Under the pieces are notes generated by a model that saw only the letters and a program-made list of their open reading frames with translations, made no database searches and was not told the DNA's origin. From the NCBI GenBank assembly GCA_013003715.1, contig JABDIN010000046.1:118465-182464 (forward strand): 64,000 nucleotides of DNA, given 5' to 3'. Below, piece after piece: positions 1-8,854 of the stretch; within the stretch, counting starts at the first letter, position 1; every line of letters begins with the position of its first letter. The stretch is from Desulfobacteraceae bacterium. GTDB taxonomy: Bacteria; Desulfobacterota; Desulfobacteria; Desulfobacterales; Desulfosarcinaceae. A program made the position numbers and the translations under genes.

Positions 1-2
1 GC

Positions 3-206
3 TCTCAGGAGGCGGCGTTTCGGGCGGAGGCCAAATCCCTGTTGATTTCCGTCGCCGAACACATCATTGCCCGGGGTGCCGGAGGCATCATCGCAGGATG
101 TACGGAAATCCCTTTGGAATTAGAACCAAGGGATATTCAGGTACCCCTGTTCGACCCCTTGAGAATTCTGGCCCAAGCCGCCGTTAACAATGCCTTGAAT
201 CAATAA
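3..206 (+). CDS. Asp/Glu racemase family protein, C-terminal fragment
   Basis: The reading frame enters from the left edge and ends at TAA 204-206, so only the last 67 residues are present. They contain the motif GIIAGCTEIPL, which carries the second catalytic cysteine of the Asp/Glu/hydantoin racemase superfamily, and then LFDPLRILAQAAV, matching the usual C-terminal helix after the active site. The family interconverts amino-acid enantiomers with a two-cysteine mechanism; the first cysteine lies outside the window. It ends 15 bases before the M24 peptidase gene on the same strand, so the two are probably co-transcribed. Substrate (aspartate, glutamate or other) cannot be told from this part. 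Confidence 0.8.
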   Translation, partial: SQEAAFRAEAKSLLISVAEHIIARGAGGIIAGCTEIPLELEPRDIQVPLFDPLRILAQAAVNNALNQ

Positions 207-221
207 CCCAAAAGGTGACCC

Positions 222-1391
222 ATGGACCTTATTAAATCGAAGATCGACCAAACCTTTGATCTGCTGAAAGACCTTGATATTGACCTTTGGATGATATTCT
301 GCCGGGAATCGGAGATCATGACCGATCCATCCCTTGCCATGATGGTGGGGGCGCATGTTTCCGCCCAGGCCGCTTTTATGTTCACGAAAACAGGGTGCTC
401 ACGAGCGATTGTATGGAAATATGATGCCGAAAATATCCAACGGACTGGGTATTTCGATGAGGTTGAGATATTCACCACCGATTTCAAGGAGGTGTTCAAC
501 CGTGCCATTGCCGGAATTAATCCCCGGCAGATCGCCGTGAACTATTCTCTGACCTCGTCGACGGCGGATGGCATTTCATACGGCATGTATTTGAAATTGA
601 AAGATTATCTTAAGGAGACACCCTACAAGGCGTGTTTGATTTCTGCAGAAGAGTTCCTGTTGAAACTGAGGAGCAGAAAAACAGAGCCGGAGATCGAAAA
701 ACTACGGATTGCCGCCACCATTTCAGAATTGTGCTGGCAGGAAGCGCTTCCTGAGATAAAGACCGGTATGACTGAAATCGAGATAGCCGCCTTGATAGCC
801 GGCAGGATAAAGGGGCATGGCGGCGTCCAATCCTTCCCGTCCATCGTCAATGCCGGGGCAAAAACCTCCCCCGGTCACGGATTGCCGACAACGGCCGTAT
901 TGGAACCGGGTGATCTGCTCCATGTGGATTTCGGTGCCGAAATCGATGGTTATTGTGCCGACCTTCAACGGCTGGCCTATTTTCTGAAGCCAGGTGAATC
1001 GTCGGCGCCTGATGTGCTCCGTAAGGCGTTTAATAAAATCAAGGAGATTGTTGATGTGTCGGCTATAGGATACACCGTGGGAGCCCGGGGGATTGATATC
1101 GATAAGGCTGCCCGGCAGATGTTGACGGCTGCCGGGTATGAAGAGTATCAGCATTCACTGGGACATCAGATCGGAAGGGCCGTTCATGACGGTGGCTCGC
1201 GGGTGGGACCCAAATATGAAGAACATGACCGGACACCCTTCATTCCCCTTGAAGCGGGTAATGCATTTACGGTTGAACTCGGTGTGGCTCTTGAGAACAT
1301 CGGCTACGTCGGATTGGAGGAAGACCTGGTCGTGACCACCAATGGCGGAGAGTTCCTATGCAACCGGCAAACCGAGTTGCCGGTTAAGTAA
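222..1391 (+). CDS. M24 family metallopeptidase (Xaa-Pro peptidase-like)
   Basis: A 389-residue protein with the two-part layout of prolidase/Xaa-Pro aminopeptidases: a creatinase-like N-terminal domain (about 1-160) and a C-terminal pita-bread domain. The metal ligands are visible: Asp in HVDFGAEIDGYCADL (two Asp), His in HSLGHQIG, Glu in FTVELGVAL and Glu in GLEEDLVV. ATG 222 follows AAAGGTGACC, an acceptable ribosome site. The family removes N-terminal residues preceding proline, or cleaves related substrates such as creatine. With a racemase-family gene just upstream, a role in catabolism of amino acids or small amides is reasonable, but the substrate is unknown. No signal peptide, so cytoplasmic. 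Confidence 0.85.
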   Translation: MDLIKSKIDQTFDLLKDLDIDLWMIFCRESEIMTDPSLAMMVGAHVSAQAAFMFTKTGCSRAIVWKYDAENIQRTGYFDEVEIFTTDFKEVFNRAIAGINPRQIAVNYSLTSSTADGISYGMYLKLKDYLKETPYKACLISAEEFLLKLRSRKTEPEIEKLRIAATISELCWQEALPEIKTGMTEIEIAALIAGRIKGHGGVQSFPSIVNAGAKTSPGHGLPTTAVLEPGDLLHVDFGAEIDGYCADLQRLAYFLKPGESSAPDVLRKAFNKIKEIVDVSAIGYTVGARGIDIDKAARQMLTAAGYEEYQHSLGHQIGRAVHDGGSRVGPKYEEHDRTPFIPLEAGNAFTVELGVALENIGYVGLEEDLVVTTNGGEFLCNRQTELPVK

Positions 1392-1579
1392 AAGAGACCG
1401 AAACGCGATCAGTCCCGATGACATGATGCCAAAATCTCTAAAGTTTTTTGGATGGCAGGCCGACAATGTATATTAGCGGATCCGGCACAAATGGTGTGTG
1501 ATGACGGTAGAAAGATGTTTCCGGGGACTCTGATTTTCGTGAATCTGATCGACCTGATACTGAGATGGGGTGTATTTCG

Positions 1580-2005
1580 ATGGAAAAAACAAGCGTTTTA
1601 ATTGTTGATGATACCGAGCAGATACTCTCAGCACTGAAAAGAGAATTGAGAGATGAGCCGTATAACCTCCTGTTGGCGACCAGCGGGCAGGAAGCCTTGA
1701 AGATCTTATCCGAACACAAGTGCAAGGTCATTGTTTCAGATGTGAAAATGCCGAAAATGAACGGGTTTGAGCTGTTGGGCGCGGTCAAGGATGACTATCC
1801 CGAAATGATCAGGGTGGTATTGTCCGGACATTGTGATGTCAAGCTTATCCTGAAACTGGTGAATGAAAACGGGATTGACCGGTATCTGACAAAACCCTGG
1901 AACACCACTGATGTGAAAATGACCATCCGGCAATGCATCGAACTCTTCGATTTAAAACAGGAAGTTCACTCGTACAGGGAACAATTGAAAATTGAAGCGG
2001 TGTGA
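1580..2005 (+). CDS. Single-domain response regulator (receiver only)
   Basis: A 141-residue CheY-like receiver. The acidic pocket is VDD near the N-terminus, the phospho-acceptor Asp is in VIVSDVKMPKMNG, the switch Ser in VLSGH and the conserved Lys in YLTKPWN. The tail after the receiver (IRQCIELFDLKQE) is the helix seen in RpfG/HD-GYP-type regulators, but no output domain follows: the gene stops 20 residues later. I chose ATG 1580 over the in-frame ATG 1565 because residues 1-5 of the longer form are not conserved in receivers and GGGGTG sits 6-10 bases upstream of 1580. No histidine kinase lies next to it, so it is an orphan in this window. Confidence 0.85.
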   Translation: MEKTSVLIVDDTEQILSALKRELRDEPYNLLLATSGQEALKILSEHKCKVIVSDVKMPKMNGFELLGAVKDDYPEMIRVVLSGHCDVKLILKLVNENGIDRYLTKPWNTTDVKMTIRQCIELFDLKQEVHSYREQLKIEAV

Positions 2006-2041
2006 TATCAACCCGAAAACTCATATCCCATCTTATGTTGA

Positions 2042-2057
2042 GGCCGTGGGAACGGCC
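2042..2057. terminator. Hairpin between convergent genes
   Basis: GGCCGT and ACGGCC form a perfect 6-bp stem around a GGGA loop in the 78-base gap between the convergent response regulator and hydrolase genes. No U-run follows directly on either strand, so a role as a bidirectional terminator is only a guess from its position. Confidence 0.35.
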
Positions 2058-2083
2058 ATTCATTGGCAACCTGACCACTGTCT

Positions 2084-2851
2084 TTATTTTTTAGCTATAA
2101 AATTCAATACCTGCCGCACGTACGCTGTGGGATAGTGTTCGTGGATATTGTGGCCGCACCGGGGGAAAACCGCCAGTTCGCCCCTGGGTAAGCTGCGGTA
2201 AAAGGCTACCCCCTGTTCAACTTCAAAAAAATGACCCCGGTCCGGGTACATGACCAGGGCCGGACAGGCCACTTCTTTCAAGTTGTCCCTGAGATCGAAA
2301 TACGCTCGACCGTATTCACCGCCATATCGGGAGCAGAGGGTATAAAAGTATTCCGCCCGGTCCGGGCCGTGCCAATCGGCGTATTTCCGGCGTATTTCCG
2401 GTGTCAGGTCGTTGAAGGTCGGCGGGAATTTTTCCCTGTTGAAATCCACCAGGGGGGTCCGGCTGAAACACATGGTACTGGCCGTGGTCAGCGTCATTAC
2501 CTGACCGGGAAATTGAACGGCATAGTCCACACCCACGACACCACCCTCGCACTGCCCAACAATATGAAATCGTCTGAATTTCAGCTTTTCCATCAGAAGG
2601 GCCATCGCCCTCACATTTTCCTCCCGGAATCCATCACCGGTGTAGAAATTTTCAAAGTCCGCTCCGGGTTCGGACCGGCCATACCCCCTGCGATCAAAGG
2701 AGACCACCCGGTATCCCGCTGACACCAGCGCCGGATAAATCTCGTCCCACATTTTGGTGCAGGAAAATCCATTATGCAGCAAGACGATAACCTCTCCCCG
2801 CCCATGACTCTCGTAGTAGACATTCAACCCGTTGATCCGTTCAAATGGCAT
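2084..2851 (-). CDS. Alpha/beta hydrolase with Cys at the nucleophile elbow
   Basis: A 255-residue alpha/beta-hydrolase fold protein: oxyanion region LLHNGFSC near residue 25, strand and turn SFDRRGYGRSE near 51-61, nucleophile elbow VGQCEGG with Cys101, acid candidate Asp204 in YPDRGH and His234 in RCGHNIHEH. Most of the family carries Ser at the elbow; dienelactone hydrolases are the known Cys exception, but their overall sequence differs from this one. No signal peptide. The substrate is unknown; ester, thioester or C-C bond hydrolysis are all possible. The gene converges on the response regulator and its start ATG is followed upstream by a 253-base gap shared with the divergent DUF2975 gene. 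Confidence 0.8.
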   Translation of the reverse strand: MPFERINGLNVYYESHGRGEVIVLLHNGFSCTKMWDEIYPALVSAGYRVVSFDRRGYGRSEPGADFENFYTGDGFREENVRAMALLMEKLKFRRFHIVGQCEGGVVGVDYAVQFPGQVMTLTTASTMCFSRTPLVDFNREKFPPTFNDLTPEIRRKYADWHGPDRAEYFYTLCSRYGGEYGRAYFDLRDNLKEVACPALVMYPDRGHFFEVEQGVAFYRSLPRGELAVFPRCGHNIHEHYPTAYVRQVLNFIAKK

Positions 2852-3019
2852 GACCGCTCCTTATTTCGGATGCTGATTCGGTTTCCCGGATGATTTTTCA
2901 TTAATCGAAGGCACACCTGTTCCACGGGTGTTCTGTACTGGTGCACATGGTCACCATACCATCCCTTTGGCACACCGGCCACTTCAAATAGAAAATTAAT
3001 CTAAAATGATAATTAATGA

Positions 3020-3048
3020 TTGACAAACGATAAAAAAATATTGTTAAA
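3020..3048 (+). promoter_or_regulatory. Candidate promoter of the DUF2975/HTH pair
   Basis: TTGACA at 3020-3025 is a full -35 match. A weak -10 (GTTAAA, 3043-3048) lies 17 bases downstream, 56 bases before the start codon. The surrounding 60 bases are very AT-rich. Regulators of this type often repress their own operon, so an operator here is likely but was not identified. Confidence 0.4.
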
Positions 3049-3104
3049 AGGCTATTATCGTCTTGGATGTCCGAACAGGGAACGACTTTTAGGGAGGTAA
3101 GCAG

Positions 3105-3641
3105 ATGACCATACAACAACGGATACGTATCACGAGCCGGATAATGCGGTGGATCGTCCTCAGCCTGATGGTGTTGATTCCGGTCCTGAATGTATTGTTC
3201 TGGGTGACCTACGACGGCCAGTATGCCTTTCTGTCACAACAGATTTCGAATCTGCCGATTCATGGGGAGTTAAGCCCCTTGTTTCGGGCATTCGGTTTTA
3301 TCGTTTGTTTTATTCCAACAGGTATAATCATGGCAGGCCTGTTCCATCTCTCGCAATTGTTCAAACTTTACGAAGGTTATCATATCTTTACCGATGCCAA
3401 CGTCCGTTGCTACCGCCGGTTGGGGCAGATACTTATCCTGTGGGTCTTTTCAACATTTCTCTATGATCCGTTAATGAGCATCGTGTTGACCTATAACAAT
3501 CCGCCAGGCCAAAGAATGATCCAAATCGGCTTTGAATCCGTTGATCTCACCGCGCTGCTCATCGGTGTTGTGGTGCTGATCGTCTCCTGGGTGATGCAGG
3601 CCGCCAAACAATTGAAGGATGAACAGGATCTGACGATTTAA
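3105..3641 (+). CDS. DUF2975 family membrane protein
   Basis: A 178-residue protein with four predicted membrane segments: about 14-34 (IVLSLMVLIPVLNVLFW), 62-85 (FGFIVCFIPTGIIMAGLF), 107-130 (ILILWVFSTFLYDPLMSIVL) and 146-166 (LTALLIGVVVLIVSWVMQ). This size and layout, together with the small HTH gene 34 bases downstream, matches the widespread DUF2975 / YozG-like regulator pairs found in many bacteria. Function is unknown; by analogy the membrane protein may sense or modulate the activity of the paired regulator. ATG 3105 is preceded by AGGGAGGTAAGCAG, a strong ribosome site. Confidence 0.75.
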   Translation: MTIQQRIRITSRIMRWIVLSLMVLIPVLNVLFWVTYDGQYAFLSQQISNLPIHGELSPLFRAFGFIVCFIPTGIIMAGLFHLSQLFKLYEGYHIFTDANVRCYRRLGQILILWVFSTFLYDPLMSIVLTYNNPPGQRMIQIGFESVDLTALLIGVVVLIVSWVMQAAKQLKDEQDLTI

Positions 3642-3675
3642 ATCCGTAATGCACGACCGGGATAATCGAGGAAAT

Positions 3676-3891
3676 ATGAGCATTATCGTTAATCTTGATG
3701 TGATGCTGGCCACCCGAAAAATGAAATCCAACGAATTGGCCGAGCGCATCGGCATCACCCAGCAAAATCTTTCCATTCTAAAGACCGGGAAAGCAAAAGC
3801 GATCCGGTTCTCGACCCTGAACGAAATTTGCCGTCATCTCGACTGCACACCCGGAGACATCCTCGAATATCGCGATGATGGCACGGAATGA
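3676..3891 (+). CDS. Small Xre/Cro-family HTH regulator
   Basis: A 71-residue protein that is nearly all helix-turn-helix: the segment NELAERIGITQQNLSILKTG is the HTH, followed by the diagnostic KAKAIRFSTLNEICRHLDCTPGD of the YozG-like group. I chose ATG 3676 because family members start with a short strand like MSIIVNLDVML and because CGAGG lies just upstream; the longer frame from 3649 adds non-conserved residues. It follows the DUF2975 gene by 34 bases and almost surely acts with it, probably as an autorepressor. Confidence 0.85.
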   Translation: MSIIVNLDVMLATRKMKSNELAERIGITQQNLSILKTGKAKAIRFSTLNEICRHLDCTPGDILEYRDDGTE

Positions 3892-3975
3892 GTCTGTTTA
3901 ATATCCACGAAGAAGCGGTTCAGTTTCCTGTTCAGTGTCTCAATCAATATTAAAAGATAACAGAAAAGGAGTATT

Positions 3976-4458
3976 ATGATGAATGGAAACCGTAGTTTTC
4001 TACTGATCGTGACCGGCATATGCCTGGCATTTCTATTTTCGGCTTGTGCGGGGATCCAGCCGAAAGTCCCCCCGAATCTGACGGTGTACACCTGGACTGA
4101 TATATCTTCGGATACGGAAAAGGCTGAGGAAATTTACCAGGGCCTGAACAAGGGGACGCCGTACATATTTAAAATTGAAAAAGGAGATGCCCTGCCGTTC
4201 GAGGTAAAGATCGATCTGCCGTTCGTCTTTCTGACACCCTCCACCAATGAACTCCGGTTTGTTGAAGATGTGTACGTATATATCTCAAACGAGAATATAA
4301 TGTTCAGCCCGGATGGCGACCATTGGGCTTCCCCGGAAAATCCGAAGCAGTTGAAATCCCTGTTTGGCATTCAACAGGGGTTTCTGTCAGTCGGATTTAC
4401 AATAGAGAAAAAGGGCGATCCGATGCTTCGGCTGGAACTGGGCACGAAACCGGATTGA
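3976..4458 (+). CDS. Putative lipoprotein, unknown function
   Basis: A 160-residue protein with a type II signal peptide: charged start, hydrophobic stretch to about residue 20 and the lipobox LFSAC (Cys at about 24). The mature part starts AGIQPKVPPN and has no domain I recognise. AAAAGGAGTATT precedes ATG 3976, so the start is well supported, though ATG 3979 would give almost the same product. The protein is expected to be anchored to the outer or inner membrane. It stands alone between the HTH gene and a minus-strand binding-protein gene, so context gives no clue. Confidence 0.65.
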   Translation: MMNGNRSFLLIVTGICLAFLFSACAGIQPKVPPNLTVYTWTDISSDTEKAEEIYQGLNKGTPYIFKIEKGDALPFEVKIDLPFVFLTPSTNELRFVEDVYVYISNENIMFSPDGDHWASPENPKQLKSLFGIQQGFLSVGFTIEKKGDPMLRLELGTKPD

Positions 4459-4595
4459 CCCTTGTATCAGCCGAGAAGGGGATGGGGCGGCAGGTATGCT
4501 CCATTTCCTGTTTTGGTGGAAGAATTCTATTCAGAGCCGTTCGTCCGGCGTGATAATCCGCGGTGAAAGGAAAACACTCCCCGATGCCCGATGAT

Positions 4596-5366
4596 CTACC
4601 TATAGTCCGGAACCCTCATATTCCGGTCCTTGTAGTACCTTTCGATCATCTCGTCCGTTTCACCGGATTGCACCATTTCTTTGAAGGCTTTTTCGACCTG
4701 GTCTATTTTCTTCATCCACGGTGATTTTTTGGATATCCCTAAAAAAACAGGATTCTCGCTGGTGTATTTATAATCGGCAATGACCAGTTTGTCCCTATAA
4801 TTTTTCTTGTCCGATCTTTCCATTTCGCTGATGATTTCCACTGCTGTCGAATCCTGGGTTACCACCGCATCCACTCTGCCGAGCAATAGTTTCCGGAAAT
4901 TACTTTCCAAGTCGTTGGAGATATCCTTTTCAATTCGTGCATCATCATCAAATTCCGGGAATGTCCTCTTTCCCCGCACCGTGCCGATGGTCAGGCCATG
5001 TAAATCTTCATGCCTGTTGATTGTTGCATCACTGCCTTTCAGCAGAAAAAAGACCTTGTTCGCTTTCCGCTGATAAGGTGTGCTCACAAAATAAACGAAA
5101 TCCGTATACGCCGTGGTTTTCAGCAGACCCAACGACATGTCGCAATCACCGGTTTGAAGAGACGTATATCTTCTTTTGGGTGGCACATGAACGATGGTAA
5201 CAGCCGCATTCAGCCTTTTACCCAGAAGCAGGGCGATATCCCGCTTAAACACCACCATGGGGTTGGTTTCCGGCAGCATGGCAAATGTCAGCTCATCCTG
5301 GGCCGGCGCCGGCGAAACAATCCCGAAAATGAATAAAAACAGTGCGGTGACAAAACCTTTCATCAT
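4596..5366 (-). CDS. Periplasmic substrate-binding protein, SBP_bac_3 type
   Basis: A 256-residue secreted binding protein. The start at 5366 (or 5363, a second ATG directly after) follows a GGGGGAAA ribosome site and gives a normal signal peptide ending at PAQ (about 22). The longer upstream frame has no signal character. The mature part starts LTFAMLPETNPMV and includes GDCDMSLGLLKT, VRGKRTF and GRVDAVVTQD, which fit the two-lobed family 3 amino-acid-type binding fold. No permease or ATPase gene is adjacent, so it may be an orphan sensor-type protein rather than an importer component. Separated from the TPR gene by a hairpin, so probably transcribed on its own. Confidence 0.7.
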   Translation of the reverse strand: MMKGFVTALFLFIFGIVSPAPAQDELTFAMLPETNPMVVFKRDIALLLGKRLNAAVTIVHVPPKRRYTSLQTGDCDMSLGLLKTTAYTDFVYFVSTPYQRKANKVFFLLKGSDATINRHEDLHGLTIGTVRGKRTFPEFDDDARIEKDISNDLESNFRKLLLGRVDAVVTQDSTAVEIISEMERSDKKNYRDKLVIADYKYTSENPVFLGISKKSPWMKKIDQVEKAFKEMVQSGETDEMIERYYKDRNMRVPDYR

Positions 5367-5479
5367 TTTCCCCCTGCACCCCTTGAGGTCAAATGTGAGA
5401 CTGCTAAAGTCAAGGACCTTTTTTGCAGCCTTTATGTATGGTGTTCCCACACTTTATTAAGATGATCAAGCATTAATAA

Positions 5480-5502
5480 GGATTCCGGATATCATGGAAT
5501 CC
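5480..5502 (-). terminator. Rho-independent-type terminator after the TPR gene
   Basis: Read on the minus strand, GGATTCC and GGAATCC form a 7-bp stem with a 9-base loop, followed at once by TTATTAAT. It lies 12 bases past the TPR stop codon. The U-tract is mixed, so the strength is uncertain. Confidence 0.5.
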
Positions 5503-5513
5503 GCCCGCCCTAT

Positions 5514-8500
5514 CTAATAAGATCTGTAGATCATCATCTGGATCAATTTCTCGATGGCATAGATCCTTTGCAGCAATTGTTCGGGGCGAAGGGGTTGCGC
5601 TGCGGACCCGAGGTATTTGAAGAATGAATAGCCGTGGACATCATATGCGGATCCCTCATGCTGCTCTCTTATTGTTTCCTTTCGTTTCAACTCCTTTTGG
5701 GCTGCGCCCAACCGGAAAATGGTTTTCGGCAAGTCAACACGGTATTTTTGATTGCGTGCGGCCACTTTCCATGCCCGCTTCACGTCGGCGACCATACCCA
5801 GATCCCCGCCGAAATGCCTGCCCAGGGGATCCAGCCTGGAGGCCGCAAAAATGAGATCATCCTTATCGGATTGGGGAAGAAATACCACCTCATTGAGACC
5901 ATATACTTTTTCCAGGGCATCAAGATATTCCGGGTCCAATGCCATGGCCTTTTCGTATAAATCGAATGCGGCCTGATATTCCCCCTTGGCCTCTTTCAAT
6001 TGCCCGGCAAGGAACCAGACCTGCGGTCTGCCCGGTTCGGTTTTCATCAGGCCGTCAAGAACTTCTTCCGCGACAGTCCGGCTTGCGGGTTTGTCAAAGG
6101 CGCCCTCACACCCGAAACAAAAACTCGCCACCTGTCCAAATTGCTCCGGCATGCGTTCAAAGGCGATTTTGTAATGATTTTTTGCTTCCTCATGCCTGCC
6201 GAGAGCCGTCAGTCTTTCCGCCAGCCGCCATTGTACGCAATAGGCGTCACCAAACAGCACCTCGGCTTCCATGTACTTTTTTAAACTCCTGGAGATCAGT
6301 CCGGCCCTTTCCAGGTCATCGCCTTCTTCAGCCATTCTCACGGATTTGACCACATTGTGGAAAAAGTCCGCATCTTCGGTTTTACCTTTTGCCGACAGAA
6401 TATCACCAAGTATTCCATAGGCGCGCACCCGGTCTCCTTCGCGTTGCTCACCATCGGTGGGATCCACTTTTAATGCCAGGCGTATGGTTTGTTCCGCGGC
6501 ATCCAGATCTTTTTTCCGGTATTGGAGATAAGCTTTCCAGATCAGAGGGCGCTCTTCGAACCTGTCCCTTTCATACAGACCATCCAACCATTTCGATAGA
6601 TCATCGGGGTTTATCCGGATTAAGGTTTCGTAAAGGGAATCTGCCTTAGGGTAGATATAAATAGCGGTTTTCAGTAAAATAACGGCAGCTTCCCCATGCC
6701 CCGTCCGGTGCAGGGATGAGGCAATTTTCCATACGCTTTCATCGCCGCCGACAATAAGATCCGAGAGATCTTCAGCCTCCCACCATGGCGCATTCCGGAG
6801 AAGATCCACAACATCTTCGTCCCTGCCGGTATCATGATAGATGTTCATCAAGGAAAAGAGCAGGGACCGGCAATCGTCCTGCCCGTAGCCATACCGATTC
6901 TCACCGGATTGCAATCGTTTTTCCAAGGCGGCTGCTATCTGTTTTTCCGCCCTGGCATATTTCTTTGACGCGATTAAACTATTGATGAATCTGGCATTGA
7001 AACCAGCCACTTCCACGGCGGCCAACCCGGCCGAAACCAGTATATCCTCCAGTTGCCGCATACCGGTTTCAATGGCGGCCGGGTGTTGCAAAAGCCGACC
7101 GAGCCTCACGGTATTCAACGCCGATTCAAACTGGCTTTCAATCAGGCGTTGATGCTGCTCCACAGGCACACCGTCGAGCGTCAGGGCCTGTATATCCTTA
7201 TAAACCGCCATGGCCTGTTCGATATCATCGTTCATGAGATAGGCTTTTGACAGCAATTCACATGTCTGAATCCATTGTTTTATATGGTTACGATCCGATT
7301 GCTTCTGTTTTAAGGTGGAGATCATTTCTTCGATTTTGCCCACTGAAAAAGCACTGGCCATATATAAACGCCAGGGGGTTCGATCCGGATTTTTGTCATG
7401 GATCCGGCGACAATAAGTATATATCCCGGGCGCTAACCGGCCCAGATCTATGCCCTGGAACATGCCGTCCAGGCGATTGGAAGCAGAGCCCTCTTCTCGG
7501 GGCGCCAACGTTATCGCAACGGCTTCGTCCATGCGGTCCTGTGCAATGAGGCCGAGAATATAATACGAGGTGGCACTTTCTCTGCTACCGGTCAGGTAGT
7601 TGTCGGTATCATCGTAAAAGGGGTGCTCGACGATTGAGGCAATGTCCTCTTCGGACGGCGGTACCGGTTTAATGTCGAATCTGCCTGCCATTGCCTCATA
7701 TAAGGCCGTATCTTCCATGGAATCCACCATCGCCCATTGAGGTGTCTCCAGTATTCCGACATTATCCAGGATGGTCCGCTTTACCAGTGTTTTCATTTTA
7801 CCGCCGGTATGGACGAGGAGGATGGTTTTAGGTGCAGTCATCGCTTTTTTCAGCAATTCCGAAGCCTCCGCCTCAGTCATGATCGAAAGGAGATCCGGTA
7901 CAACAACGCGCATGGATCCTCTTCCCTGGGGGTTTTGATCTGAGAAAACCTGTTTGAACTGTTCAGCGGCGTCCTCTGGTGATCGTATCAACATCGACCG
8001 CCGGAAAGTATTTTCAACATGTTCCAGGCCTCTTCGATAGTTTTCCTGTTGATATTCGTCAAGCCCTTCCAGGGGAAGCTCGGTGGACACGAGCCCCTTT
8101 TCGAATTTATGGAAATCATTGTTCAGATAATAAAATATAAGCCTGAGAACATAGGTGCCCATGGACTTGTCCGCCCCGGACCTGGTCTCCAATATGTTCA
8201 AGATGTCATCCCAGGCCGGTGGGCCGGGAATGGCTTCGAAAAGATGCCAGATGGAAAACGGCTGATCCGTCCATTTTTCAACGAGGGGCAGACTTTCAAG
8301 ATGGAGCACCGATTGTTTACGCGGCAATTTCATGTACGCGTCAAACAAAGCGATCCATTTGCGGGCCGCCACATCAGGCGCCATGGCCGTTTTTTCAACA
8401 GAAAAGGCCAAAGCCGACTGCTTCAGCTGTCCGGCCTTCAGATCATAGGGATCCCCGGAATTGCCAGGGGAGTTTTGATCGAGGCTTTTCAATACCTGGT

Positions 8501-8642
8501 CGATCACAGCCGACGCCCCTTTCAGATCATCACCCGTGGCGGCGGCTGAAATCGCTGCACCGGAAGCAAGGTATGAGACAAGAATAATGGGAACAAGTGC
8601 ATACAACCAGCCATATCCGGATCCTGTTGAGAATGCCTTCAT
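5514..8642 (-). CDS. Large secreted TPR-repeat protein
   Basis: A 1042-residue protein with an N-terminal hydrophobic signal (about 12-33, ending SGAAISAAA) and then mainly helical pairs typical of tetratricopeptide repeats. The clearest repeats are in the C-terminal half, for example DLDAAEQTIRLALKVDP, AKNHYKIAFERMP and AFDLYEKAMALDPEYLDALEKVYG. No catalytic domain is visible. TPR arrays of this length usually serve as protein-protein scaffolds in the periplasm or at the outer membrane. There is no informative operon partner: the binding-protein gene downstream is behind a terminator-like hairpin. The start ATG 8642 is preceded by GGGGAGTAACTAATT on the minus strand. Confidence 0.75.
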   Translation of the reverse strand: MKAFSTGSGYGWLYALVPIILVSYLASGAAISAAATGDDLKGASAVIDQVLKSLDQNSPGNSGDPYDLKAGQLKQSALAFSVEKTAMAPDVAARKWIALFDAYMKLPRKQSVLHLESLPLVEKWTDQPFSIWHLFEAIPGPPAWDDILNILETRSGADKSMGTYVLRLIFYYLNNDFHKFEKGLVSTELPLEGLDEYQQENYRRGLEHVENTFRRSMLIRSPEDAAEQFKQVFSDQNPQGRGSMRVVVPDLLSIMTEAEASELLKKAMTAPKTILLVHTGGKMKTLVKRTILDNVGILETPQWAMVDSMEDTALYEAMAGRFDIKPVPPSEEDIASIVEHPFYDDTDNYLTGSRESATSYYILGLIAQDRMDEAVAITLAPREEGSASNRLDGMFQGIDLGRLAPGIYTYCRRIHDKNPDRTPWRLYMASAFSVGKIEEMISTLKQKQSDRNHIKQWIQTCELLSKAYLMNDDIEQAMAVYKDIQALTLDGVPVEQHQRLIESQFESALNTVRLGRLLQHPAAIETGMRQLEDILVSAGLAAVEVAGFNARFINSLIASKKYARAEKQIAAALEKRLQSGENRYGYGQDDCRSLLFSLMNIYHDTGRDEDVVDLLRNAPWWEAEDLSDLIVGGDESVWKIASSLHRTGHGEAAVILLKTAIYIYPKADSLYETLIRINPDDLSKWLDGLYERDRFEERPLIWKAYLQYRKKDLDAAEQTIRLALKVDPTDGEQREGDRVRAYGILGDILSAKGKTEDADFFHNVVKSVRMAEEGDDLERAGLISRSLKKYMEAEVLFGDAYCVQWRLAERLTALGRHEEAKNHYKIAFERMPEQFGQVASFCFGCEGAFDKPASRTVAEEVLDGLMKTEPGRPQVWFLAGQLKEAKGEYQAAFDLYEKAMALDPEYLDALEKVYGLNEVVFLPQSDKDDLIFAASRLDPLGRHFGGDLGMVADVKRAWKVAARNQKYRVDLPKTIFRLGAAQKELKRKETIREQHEGSAYDVHGYSFFKYLGSAAQPLRPEQLLQRIYAIEKLIQMMIYRSY

Positions 8643-8854
8643 AATTAGTTACTCCCCTTGCTGCCATGACTTATAGTTCATTCAGGTGGTAGAAAACCCA
8701 AGACCCTTGCGGTCTCAGGTGATGAGAGTGGAACAAGCCGTTGCGTGTAATTAGATTACAGAAACATGGATCTGTCAAGCATAGTTCTGCTCAAATAGGA
8801 GTCGCCATGATTTGATGATAGGTGAGGAAAAAGATCGTTATTTCAACAGCGATC

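Noticed and set aside
8700..8730. AGACC-GCAAG-GGTCT hairpin upstream of the TPR gene as a riboswitch
   Set aside because: The stem is only five base pairs and the surrounding sequence fits no riboswitch consensus I know, including cyclic-di-GMP types.
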